From Tritrichomonas foetus (lineage: Eukaryota; Parabasalia; Tritrichomonadida; Tritrichomonadidae), in NCBI GenBank assembly GCA_001839685.1, contig MLAK01000793.1, positions 124,001 to 188,000 on the forward strand: DNA of 64,000 nt, written 5' to 3'. Position 1 is the stretch's first letter. Each line of letters begins with the position of its first letter. Made by a program: the position numbers and the translations under genes. The notes below the pieces were generated by a model that saw only the letters and a list, made by a program, of their open reading frames with translations, was not told the DNA's origin and did not search any database. Positions 10,686 through 19,557 of the stretch are shown here, in pieces.

Positions 10686-12359
10686 ATGAACGAAGGCGAG
10701 ATCGACTTAAGCATCCCGCCATTAGCCCGACTCGCGCGCTACCTCACATCAGAGTCGCAAGACCATCGAATTCATTGTACAGAATGCGTTATTGAGGCTG
10801 CCTCGTGTTCACGCCTTGATGACGTCCATGCTCGATTATTGCCCGCGGTAGAGGCTCTTCTCAATGACGAAGACGAAGAAGTTGCAGACACGATGCTCAT
10901 GATGTTGCCAGACTTTGCTGACACAATTTTTGAGTATTTTCCAGATTTCGCGCCCGCTTTTCTCGCCCAAAATATTATCCCGCTCGTCCACGCCTTAATT
11001 TCCAATGAAAGCGAACAATATGCCGAATCATACGCCTCGCTTGCAATCAAACTCGCGCCTGAGTATTTTACAGATCTCGAAGTCCCATTTCTCAAAAGTA
11101 TTGCCCATGATGATGAAGAAGGAGTCCGTTTAATTGCATCGGCTATTGTTTTATATTTAGTCGAGCACATCGATCCGTCTATTTGGTTTTCCGGCCTTCT
11201 GGAGATAATCACAACATTCACGTCAGACAGCTCCGATGAGGTAAGGGTCAAAACGCCACCACTGATTGCGCTTTACACAAAAGAGCTTCAGTCGCAGAAA
11301 GAGAAAATGCAGCTGTCCGGGAAGTTTTCTTTGTTTGTGAGAGACACTTGTCCTGAAGTGCGGACGGCCGCCGCCGAAAGCCTGGTGACGCTTTGCATGG
11401 CCCTTGACCCATCATCGAAAATCATCATTGTAATACCAGCCACAAAACTGCTGTTGAATGATCAAAATGAAGAAACGCGCGATTGTGTCAGTAAAAACTT
11501 AGGCCCGCTTGTTGCCGAACTTGGTCGTCTTGCTGATCGTTCATTGGTTTCACAATATTGCACAGCACTATGTTCAACTGACCCAAATATTGCTTTTGCA
11601 TCTGCTTATTCTTTTCCAGCAGTAATTTTAGGAATTGGAAAAGAAAGAAAAAATGAAGTTGCGACAGCATTTGATGAAGCTTCGTCTTCTCGTGAATTTC
11701 GTGTTCGTCGAACACTTGCATACGGTCTTATGTCTTTTGCACATCTGCTTGAAAAAGACTACTTGGTCGAAAATGCCATCAACTTCCTTCGTGACATTCC
11801 AGCTGTCTCGATAGGCATCATAGAGAGTCTTGATCGCTTTCTTGAAATGGTTCCTGAAAGAAGCTCAGAGTTTTTCTTCTGTCTTCAAGAACCGCAAAGA
11901 TACCCAGAATGGCGCGTAAGACTAAAAGTCAGTGAACAATGCAGATTATGCGCAAAATTCTATAAAAGAGAAGAACTCCTTCTTGTTGCTGAACAGCTTG
12001 CTGTTGATGAGGTATGGGCGGTCAGAAAAGATGCTGCAAAATCAGTCGCCTTACATATTCAGAAGAGTGATATTTCTTTCCTTGAAAAGCTCTCTGAAAG
12101 TCGAATGTATTATGAAAGACAAGAAGCTGCACTTATTATTTCCTTAATTGAACAAAAGTGGGTGTCTGAATGTACAAAGATCATAGAAAGACTCTCAAGT
12201 GACCAAGTGGCAAACGTAAGGATTATGGCCGCAAACGCAGCCCGTGTACTGAAACATAAAGTGCTGGTCAGTCTAACGCTTATGAGGGCTATCAAACGCT
12301 TGAAAGGTGATAATGATGTAGATGTTATATTCTCAATTGGAAAAGCAGATGCTCCTTAA
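10686..12359 (+). CDS. PP2A A-subunit / PP4R1-like HEAT-repeat phosphatase scaffold
   Basis: 557 residues made of about 14 HEAT repeats. Intra-repeat loops carry the PP2A-A style words VRDTCPEVRTAAAESL, DEVWAVRKDAAK and QVANVRIMAANAARVL, and repeats 4-6 have conserved D-EVR turns. In PP2A this horseshoe scaffold joins the catalytic C subunit to a regulatory B subunit; PP4R1 is a close relative. The length is near the 590 residues of PP2A-A. It is only distantly similar to the second scaffold on the minus strand at 19558-21117, so these are old paralogs. Which phosphatase it binds cannot be told from sequence alone. Confidence 0.78.
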   Translation: MNEGEIDLSIPPLARLARYLTSESQDHRIHCTECVIEAASCSRLDDVHARLLPAVEALLNDEDEEVADTMLMMLPDFADTIFEYFPDFAPAFLAQNIIPLVHALISNESEQYAESYASLAIKLAPEYFTDLEVPFLKSIAHDDEEGVRLIASAIVLYLVEHIDPSIWFSGLLEIITTFTSDSSDEVRVKTPPLIALYTKELQSQKEKMQLSGKFSLFVRDTCPEVRTAAAESLVTLCMALDPSSKIIIVIPATKLLLNDQNEETRDCVSKNLGPLVAELGRLADRSLVSQYCTALCSTDPNIAFASAYSFPAVILGIGKERKNEVATAFDEASSSREFRVRRTLAYGLMSFAHLLEKDYLVENAINFLRDIPAVSIGIIESLDRFLEMVPERSSEFFFCLQEPQRYPEWRVRLKVSEQCRLCAKFYKREELLLVAEQLAVDEVWAVRKDAAKSVALHIQKSDISFLEKLSESRMYYERQEAALIISLIEQKWVSECTKIIERLSSDQVANVRIMAANAARVLKHKVLVSLTLMRAIKRLKGDNDVDVIFSIGKADAP

Positions 12360-13122
12360 TTATCATTTATTTTTTCACTTGAGTACTTTCAAATTGTTTG
12401 AATTCCCTCATTGGTTTCTTTTTTTGTTTTATGTTTGTATTTAGAAGATGGTTTTATAGAATTGTTGTAGATTTTGAAGGTTTTTAGAATTGTTGATGAT
12501 ACTTCATCAACTATGCGACAATGAATGGAAAATAAAAAGATAGATGGTTTCATTGTTAATTCATAGAAAAATATTTTTTATTTTGTATTAAAAGGCATTG
12601 CATGTTTTTTTATTATACTCTTTAGTTCCAAAAAAGATCTCCCACCCGATTTCACCTTTGTTTGACCTTTTTTGTTCACGCGAAGAAACATGAAAAAAGC
12701 CACGGCTCATGGATAGATACCTATCGACCATGTCTTTTTTCCAGATTTTGCAGAAATGATCAGAGTGTTGAGATATCTTTTTAGAATAAAGATTTAAAAC
12801 GCATTTGAAGGTTTTTCCACTTTTGACCTTTATTTGACCTCCACTTCATGATTTGAACAACATAAGAAATAATACTTCAGCCATCGTGCTTTAGTTTATG
12901 ATCACTAACACTAAATATTTAGTGCCCTTTTCCCTATTCAAGTTATTCAATAGAATCATTACTTAATAAATGATAAAATAATGTCTAGAAAATTAAAACA
13001 ATGAATGCCAAAAAAACACAATGAGCTTTAATGAGTGATACAAAATTCCACTTTTTGAAAAGATCATAAAATTGTTAAACGTTAATTTTGATCAAAAAGG
13101 TCAAAACTTTATATTACAAAAA
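12360..13122. other. Spacer with TTTGACC motifs and a perfect palindrome
   Basis: 763 bp with no gene. TTTGACCTTT occurs at 12661-12670 and 12822-12831, TTTGACC again at 12833-12839, and AAAGGTCAAA at 13096-13105 just before the next start. A 16-bp perfect palindrome lies at 12909-12924, and a short hairpin (GATAG / CTATC) at 12712-12725. Confidence 0.6.
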
Positions 13123-13914
13123 ATGCATTCCAAAATCTTGCTCAAGCGCTCAAACCGAAATTTACGCAAAAACGAAACAGTCGAAGAAGCATGCCATTCA
13201 ATTACTCATCTTCATATGTCCGATCTAAATCTGACATCATTTGAACTCGAAAGATTGAACTTATATTCAAGCGCTGTCTGTTTGTATTGCTACGATAATC
13301 ACTTGCAAACCCTCGAAGGTATTGAAAACCTCGACCTCCTTGAGGAAATTCAAGCACAGCATAATGAGCTGACTGAAATTGTGGAGTTGCAGCCATTCGT
13401 TTTAAGAAAACTTGATCTTCGTCATAATAAAATTAACAAAATTTCTGGACTCAGCCAGCAACCTGATTTACGTGAATTGTATTTATCATATCAGGAAGTA
13501 CCTCGAGTTGAACTCACTGAAGGATGCTTTGCCTCACAATGTCTTTCGTTGGAAGTTTTGGAACTGTCAAACTGCGGAATTGAAGAGCTCCATGAGTTGT
13601 TTTGCTTACAAAGCTTGATTTCTTTGAACTTATCAGAAAATCAAATTAGTTCTTTTGATGAATTGAAGGGTCTGTTCGCATCATGTAGAAGACTTGATAG
13701 TATTGACTTACGAGGCAACCCGATCTGTAAGCAAGTTAGATATCGTGAAAAGACAATCATCATGGGATATTTCCACGAATTAGATGGCAAGGAGGTGATT
13801 GACACACAACGAGAAACCTTGATTCGAATGCAAATGCGAAGAGGAAAAACCGCCAAAAAGGCCGAAACACCAAATGACTTGAATCCGCTCACAGTAAAAC
13901 GCTTAAACAGCTAA
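13123..13914 (+). CDS. Leucine-rich repeat protein, PPP1R42 (LRRC67)-like
   Basis: 263 residues from the first ATG; the open frame extends upstream only to a TTG. There are six to seven SDS22-type LRRs of about 22 residues (ITHLHMSDLNL, AVCLYCYDNHL, LRKLDLRHNKI, LRELYLSYQEV, LEVLELSNCGI, LISLNLSENQI). A capping segment follows, LDSIDLRGNPICKQVRYREK, with YFHELDGKEVI. The order and the basic Lys/Arg-rich tail match PPP1R42, a phosphatase-1-binding LRR protein linked to microtubule-organising centres and cilia in animals. A role near the flagellar apparatus would fit a trichomonad but is inference. Other SDS22-like LRR proteins are the alternative. Confidence 0.75.
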   Translation: MHSKILLKRSNRNLRKNETVEEACHSITHLHMSDLNLTSFELERLNLYSSAVCLYCYDNHLQTLEGIENLDLLEEIQAQHNELTEIVELQPFVLRKLDLRHNKINKISGLSQQPDLRELYLSYQEVPRVELTEGCFASQCLSLEVLELSNCGIEELHELFCLQSLISLNLSENQISSFDELKGLFASCRRLDSIDLRGNPICKQVRYREKTIIMGYFHELDGKEVIDTQRETLIRMQMRRGKTAKKAETPNDLNPLTVKRLNS

Positions 13915-14772
13915 AAAAGAAGCAAAAAATCAAAATGATTTTTTAATTAGATTTGCTGTTTTCTTAAATTTATTAAATGATTTATCACCTGGAAATATAT
14001 ATAAGTATTTGACTCATTTCTTTACAATTATATTGACAGAAAATGTTTTCATTCATCAAAAAATATCTAATTTACACTTTCTGAAGCTATATGGCCGCAA
14101 TCTTTCTCCTTATTTTTAGACATTGTAAAAACCCTTAAAATCAAATCATTATTTGAATGTTTATGGTTTGTATCTATACACTAGTTTACTTTATAAGATT
14201 TATTGATTTTTATTAATTAGATGTCATAGAAACAGATTTGTATTACATCGATCATTGTGATAACACAGTTATCAGTTGAAACCTTTCTTCAATTGATCTG
14301 GACTGATATAGAAAATAAGAATATTTTTAAAAAACTGAATTGCTTGGTCTATACAATTACTATTTAACCGATTTAATAACATTTCCCCTTTAATTACTTT
14401 CTTATAGAAATTAAATAATGTTGAAAAATGATGTTTTTTTTACTTCGTTTTGAAACAAATCTTTGGTCACGAAACCTTTGTTTCTCTGAACGAAAAATAG
14501 AAGAAAATGCACATATCTATTACAACCAAGCTTTTAGTGTTTAAGTAATAAGTAAACAACTTTTTTTTACCTGCATGGTATTTCCTTATCAATATTCAAT
14601 ATGTGACACATCAAAATTATTTCTGAAAAATAAAAAATAAAAACGTTGGGTATTTCAATAATGGATTATTTAATAGGTACAATAAAAATAAAGAAGGTTT
14701 TTTTTCATATATGATGCAAATAAAAAAAAGCCACAACAATCAAAAATTTTGGTAATTAATTTTCCCGCGAGA
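13915..14772. other. Convergent spacer, nothing recognised
   Basis: 858 bp between the 3' ends of two convergent genes. Very AT-rich, with stops in all frames; no repeat or gene found. Confidence 0.5.
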
Positions 14773-15393
14773 TTAATCGTTGTCTTTTTGAATAACCTCT
14801 TGCATCACGTGCGCTTCGGCTAGCCCACCAGGCTGCGTTCCATCTGTCGGTATCGTTATATTATTGATTGAGTCGATCGCAAGCGCAATTTGCTCATTAT
14901 TAAATCCAGGCTGGCCGTCGCTGAAGAGGACCTGCGGATTTTCCTGTATATATCGATAGAGTTGAGTTTGTGCTGGAATTTGGCGAATCGACCAATTTCG
15001 AACATCACTTCGATCGAGGAGCGGCTTTAAAAGTGTCCATTTGTCGTTGTTCCCCATCGGAATGATGTCCCACTTCAGTTTGTTGAGCGTGTTATTGATT
15101 CTCGATCTGGAGGAAAGCAATGTGTCTTTTAATAATCCGCAATTTATAACGATTTTGTCGCCAACTAAAATAATACCGATGTTTCGAAGAAGTTCGACAG
15201 GGTTTCCATCTGAAGCGACAATGAATTTGACGATTAAAAGAAGTTCTAATTCGAGTGGAGAAGCATCTGGCTTGTGTCCTTTCTCGGCACGAAGCATTCC
15301 GAAATATTGGCGAATAACAACAACAACTAGCATATCCTGAGGAAGCGTAATATTGTCCATGATTGGAGTTGGAGGATCGTTTTCAGGTTGCAT
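14773..15393 (-). CDS. Initiator-binding domain (IBD)-like DNA-binding protein
   Basis: 206 residues. The middle (about 45-145) looks like the trichomonad-specific winged-helix IBD known from IBP39, which recognises the initiator element. Visible features are a helical LLLIVKFI segment, SSRSRINNTLNKLKW as a likely recognition helix, then WTLLKPLL and VRNWSIRQIP. The flanks are Gly/Pro/Asp-rich and polar. It lacks room for the C-terminal RNA-polymerase-binding domain of IBP39, so it may be a short paralog acting on a subset of promoters. I place it by remembered motif pattern rather than alignment, so a different helix-turn-helix family remains possible. Confidence 0.55.
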   Translation of the reverse strand: MQPENDPPTPIMDNITLPQDMLVVVVIRQYFGMLRAEKGHKPDASPLELELLLIVKFIVASDGNPVELLRNIGIILVGDKIVINCGLLKDTLLSSRSRINNTLNKLKWDIIPMGNNDKWTLLKPLLDRSDVRNWSIRQIPAQTQLYRYIQENPQVLFSDGQPGFNNEQIALAIDSINNITIPTDGTQPGGLAEAHVMQEVIQKDND

Positions 15394-15851
15394 TATTGGG
15401 AAAATATGACATGTTATATGAAATCGAAACTTGTGTTTTGAGATATGGCGCCATTCGATTTTTACTTTTTCAATTCAGTAGGGAAAAAAAAGAATGCCAA
15501 GAGAATTTACAAGATTCTAGAATCTAAATGACTTGTCACACAAGTACCAGTTAAGTTTTTTGGCGAGAAGCATGTTATTCATGTCATGTTTATAGAAATA
15601 GCATGAATCATTATCTCTCATTCCTTTGTAAAGGATTTGCTAGGTAGAAATCATCACTTTTTGTGGAAAAAATTGATTGAAGTTTGATATTATTGATATT
15701 TATAGAGTTTTAATTTAGCATAATTTTTATACTAACTAACACAAGATTTTACAATGATTTATAATTAATAGATTTCAAGAAAAAGCTGAATTCCTAAATT
15801 TATTATCAGCGCCAGAAACCGTTAAATTTTGGGAAAAGTGACAAACATATA
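15394..15851. other. Divergent spacer between IBD protein and secreted protein
   Basis: 458 bp shared upstream region of two divergent genes. Besides the initiator of the minus-strand gene I see only an intron-acceptor-like word (15735-15745), which I did not accept as a splice site. Confidence 0.5.
15404..15409 (-). promoter_or_regulatory. Initiator of the IBD-like gene
   Basis: On the minus strand this reads TCATAT, matching TCA+1-Y-W. The predicted leader is 14 nt. If the gene is an initiator-binding protein, its own promoter is also a candidate target. Confidence 0.6.
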
Positions 15852-16583
15852 ATGATTCTCCCGCTATTCTTCTCGCTTATATTTTTTGCTCAGAGTGAAG
15901 AAAAAGGACGAGATCACACGCCAGATTATACAGTTTTAGAAGCTTGCAATAAAGTCTTCGGATCGATCTTCAATGTTCTATTACGAGTCTATAACGCCCT
16001 TAGCATCGCTTTTTCACCGATTCTCAAGCCAATTTACAAAGTTCTCAAAATTGCTTTCGAAAATGTTTATAAATACTTCTATATTTTATTCAAGACAATT
16101 GCGGAAGCTCTCAATATGTGGCACATGGCCCTTATTCAATCCATCAAAAAAATATCAAACGCTTTCTCTTCATTTAAGCACAGAAAATCCGAAACAGCCG
16201 TCAAATCCTCATCACAGCCGCATAAGGAGTACAACGAGCCAATCATCGACTTAATCACAAATAACGCCGTTCGTAATCCATCCCTAGAATCGGAAACAGA
16301 CGACGAAATCCAGCCTCCCGCCAAAAATCAATCCGAGCCATTAGATTTGACATTCGAATCTTCCGCAAAACCACAGAAAATCTCACAAACAGAATCAGAG
16401 CCAGAACAGCAGGCAGAAGAAGAACCACAGAACGAAACAGACGAAGCGCCAGAGGGAGCACAAATCGAGCATTTGGAGCCAGAGGAAAATGTAGAGCCAG
16501 CCGGTGAGCAGAAGGAGGCCCACTTCGACGCTGGCTCAGAGCCGGTGGAGGAGCCACCAGCTGATCAACATGGAGAGCAGTAA
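15852..16583 (+). CDS. Secreted or membrane-associated protein with acidic tail, unidentified
   Basis: 243 residues. Residues 1-15 (MILPLFFSLIFFAQS) form a clear signal peptide with probable cleavage before EE. Residues 28-105 are a run of amphipathic, aromatic-rich helices with a pseudo-repeat (FGSIFNVLLRVYNAL, FSPILKPIYKVLKIAF, FENVYKYFYILF). A basic stretch (KHRKSE) precedes a 130-residue disordered tail rich in Glu, Pro and Gln, with many Glu-Pro steps. The tail's coding DNA is richer in G+C than its surroundings. The pattern suggests a lumenal or secreted protein that binds lipid or membrane through its helices. I recognise no family. Confidence 0.6.
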   Translation: MILPLFFSLIFFAQSEEKGRDHTPDYTVLEACNKVFGSIFNVLLRVYNALSIAFSPILKPIYKVLKIAFENVYKYFYILFKTIAEALNMWHMALIQSIKKISNAFSSFKHRKSETAVKSSSQPHKEYNEPIIDLITNNAVRNPSLESETDDEIQPPAKNQSEPLDLTFESSAKPQKISQTESEPEQQAEEEPQNETDEAPEGAQIEHLEPEENVEPAGEQKEAHFDAGSEPVEEPPADQHGEQ

Positions 16584-16655
16584 TTTCATACTTTTTTAAA
16601 ATAAAAAAAATAAACTTCATATTTAATTTCAAATCCTGGCATCTCTATTTTCTAT

Positions 16656-16979
16656 GATTATTTCATGAAGCTGTCATCAAAATGTGTCATTTCAAGCATG
16701 ATTAATATATTATGTAAATGATTATTTCATGAAGTTGTCATCAAAATGTGTTATCTTCAGCATGATTAATATATTATGTAAATGATTATTTTATGAAGTT
16801 GTCATCAAAATGTGTTATTTCAAGCATGATTAATCATAAATATATAAATGATTATTTTATGAAGTTGTCATCAAAATGTGTTATTTCAAGCATGATTAAT
16901 CATAAATATATAAATGATTATTTCATGAAGTTGTCATCAAAATGTGTTATTTCAAACATGATTAATATATTATATAAAA
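16656..16979. repeat. 64/66-bp minisatellite, five copies
   Basis: Unit starts at 16656, 16720, 16784, 16850 and 16916 give lengths of 64, 64, 66, 66 and 64 bp. Each contains TTATGAAG or TTCATGAAG, GTCATCAAAATGTG and a CATGATTAAT core. The 66-bp copies differ by a CATAA insertion near the end and are multiples of three, so a 70-codon frame (16793-17005) with a repeated 22-residue block stays open; I judge it noncoding. It lies downstream of the secreted-protein gene. Confidence 0.92.
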
Positions 16980-17433
16980 GATTGGTTTCAAAAATTCCTA
17001 AATAAAAAAAAATGAGAGTAAAAATGATGAAATGAGTTTTCGAGAAAATGTTTGTGAAGCTGACATTGAAAAGTCAAGAAGATGATTCGAAAATAATTCG
17101 GATATAGAAAATGAGCATGTAAATATTGTCTCTCTTAATGATAAATGCCCATGTTAATGATATCTTCCAATGAATGTGGGCTGTCAAAAAAAATATTTTC
17201 TAGATGGAATATATGTTTTCTTTCTTTTCTAGAAATCTAATCATTAATGACATATTGTATTCCATTTGATTGGAAAATTTCCCATGAAAGATGTTTTTAT
17301 AAAATGCCTTTCTCCAAAAAGATTTTGAACATAAAGGCATATATAATTGATGTTTTCTAAGTATTTGTAAATGAGAATAGGAGAGAATAATAATAATTAT
17401 AAAAATAAAGTAAAAATGTTGATTTATCACTGA
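16980..17433. other. Spacer upstream of the truncated F5/8C frame
   Basis: 454 bp. I looked here for the missing N-terminal part of the next gene and found no BTB-like coding sequence in any forward frame. A TGA (17431-17433) closes that frame directly. Confidence 0.55.
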
Positions 17434-18504
17434 AAATTGTTTTTAAATGAAATTTTATTTCAACTTGGTAATGATGATTATTGTGAATTCAATCAACAAT
17501 TTAACGAATCAATTACGGCTGATAATGTGATCTCACGAATCAAAAGTAAATTACATTTTAAACAAAAATTAAATTCATCACTTGAAATAATCAGAGAAGA
17601 ACTCGATTTTATATCTAAAAATTTCTACAAAATGATGGGAAATGACGAGCTATTGAGCTTGGGAATCGAAACCCTGGAAATAATCCTTCAAAATAAGAAT
17701 TTGAAACTTCAAGATGAAGATTCTTTATTCGATTTTATTGGTTCATTAAGCCAAAAAAGTGAAAAATATATAAATTCAACACAATACCAAACATTATTTG
17801 AATATGTGAAATTTGAACATTTGACTCAAAAATCTATCCAGAAATTCATTTCAATCTTTGATATTAACCTTCTAGACTCATGTATTTGGTCTTCTATTTG
17901 TCGTCGTCTTGTTTTAACTCCAAATAATGACGAAAACACTGATATCCCACGTTTTCGAAAAATCATTAAAATTCCATTCAAAGGCACATTAAACGAGGGT
18001 GTTTTCCACTATCTCAAACAAAAATGTGATGGTGATCCTTCAGATAAAGGTCTTGTCACAATTACAGATTCTTCATCTCAGCAGTTCCAATCTTACCAGC
18101 CTAAAAATACAATCAACCCTTTAGATGATGGCGAAAATCTATTTTATTCACTAGACCAGCCAAACCAATGGATTTGTTATCAATTTAATTCTGCACATTT
18201 TAGACTTTTAAAATATCAAATTCAAACGAATCCCTGGAATAAAAATTTTAATCACATAAAAAGTTGGGTTTTGGAAACTTCAAATGATGGAGAAAACTGG
18301 GAAGAAGTGGATCGTCAAATAAACTCTCAAGCATTGAATGGGCCAAAATTACATGCAGAGTTCGATATCAAATCATCACTAGCAAAGTTTGTTCCATTCA
18401 TTCGACTTCGTAATATTGATGCAGATTACGCCGGGAGTCATTATTTAATAATCAATTCAGTAGAATTCTATGGTGATTTTACCGATGAACTAATTACAGT
18501 TTAA
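17434..18504 (+). pseudogene. BACK-like plus F5/8 type C (discoidin) protein, N-terminus missing
   Basis: The frame opens straight after a TGA and has no ATG until 17632 (then 290 residues). The segment before that ATG is already protein-like and continuous with the BACK-like helical region (EELDFISKNFY... DELLSLGIETLEIIL... DEDSLFDFI). The C-terminal domain (about 215-350 of the frame) is a good F5/8C: WICYQFN, IKSWVLETSNDGENW, FIRLRNIDAD, INSVEFYG. Trichomonad relatives usually carry a BTB-like domain before BACK, absent here. Either the gene is a 5'-truncated remnant, or a shorter protein is made from 17632. The body shows no internal stop or frameshift, so the loss is recent or a shorter product is under selection. 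Confidence 0.6.
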
Positions 18505-18929
18505 AAATAAAAAATATATAGAAATAGTCTTGAATAAGACAGATTTTGATATTTTATCTTGTTCATTCCTGATTTCCTACACTTTTTATAAATCTTCCTA
18601 AAAATTTTTGCTGATAGAACAATATATTAAATGATATTGGAAGATTCTGTCTTTGTTCAATTTTTGAATTGATCAAGATCGTTTTAAGGTTGCACGAATC
18701 ATCAACAAATTTCTGAATAGACGTCACCACGTTTATAAATTTCATTATTGAAAAACCGATTTATAATATATGAAACAATTTCCAAGATACAATTTTTATT
18801 GATTGAAGAAAAATGTCAAAACACATTGAAAATGGGGAACTTATCTGAACAAAATTAAAACGAACAAAAAAAGGGATCGCTTTATGAAGATATAGTGTTG
18901 ATTAAAGATTGAAAATTAATTAACAATAC
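18505..18929. other. Convergent spacer, left of the minisatellite
   Basis: 425 bp between the F5/8C frame and the minisatellite; no gene seen. Confidence 0.5.
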
Positions 18930-19529
18930 TAAAGATAGATATAAAGATGAAGATATAAAGACGAAGATATGAAGATGAAGATATGAAGATGAAGATATAA
19001 AGATGGAGATATAAAGATGNNNNNNNNNNNNNNNNNNNNNNNNNNNNNNNNNNNNNNNNNNNNNNNNNNNNNNNNNNNNNNNNNNNNNNNNNNNNNNNNN
19101 NNNNNNNNNNNNNNNNNNNNNNNNNNNNNNNNNNNNNNNNNNNNNNNNNNNNNNNNNNNNNNNNNNNNNNNNNNNNNNNNNNNNNNNNNNNNNNNNNNNN
19201 NNNNNNNNNNNNNNNNNNNNNNNNNNNNNNNNNNNNNNNNNNNNNNNNNNNNNNNNNNNNNNNNNNNNNNNNNNNNNNNNNNNNNNNNNNNNNNNNNNNN
19301 NNNNNNNNNNNNNNNNNNNNNNNNNNNNNNNNNNNNNNNNNNNNNNNNNNNNNNNNNNNNNNNNNNNNNNNNNNNNNNNNNNNNNNNNNNNNNNNNNNNN
19401 NNNNNNNNNNNNNNNNNNNNNNNNNNNNNNNNNNNNNNNNNNNNNNNNNNNNNNNNNNNNNNNNNNNNNNNNNNNNNNNNNNNNNNNNNNNNNAAGATGA
19501 AGATATAAAGATGAAGATATAAAGATGTA
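18930..19529. repeat. 14-bp minisatellite containing an assembly gap
   Basis: Copies of GAAGATATAAAGAT repeat every 14 bp (18949, 18963, 18977, 18991, 19005 and 19499, 19513), with a GAAGATATGAAGAT variant. Bases 19020-19493 are N (474 positions), flanked by the same repeat in the same orientation, so the gap is most likely more of the array. Its true length is unknown. The array ends about 30 bp from the stop codon of the PP2A-A-like gene. Confidence 0.92.
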
Positions 19530-19557
19530 TAGAACTTATATCCGAATAAAGATAATT

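Noticed and set aside
12712..12725. Hairpin GATAG-ATAC-CTATC
   Set aside because: Five-base stem, expected by chance in AT-rich DNA; eukaryotic context makes a terminator unlikely.
15735..15745. ACTAACACAAG, close to the trichomonad intron 3' splice motif ACTAACACACAG
   Set aside because: Two differences from the motif, no matching 5' splice site upstream, and the downstream gene already starts with ATG and a signal peptide.
16793..17005. 70-codon frame with a 22-residue repeat in the 64/66-bp minisatellite
   Set aside because: Copies of 64 bp break the phase and no homology or promoter supports it; kept as a repeat only.
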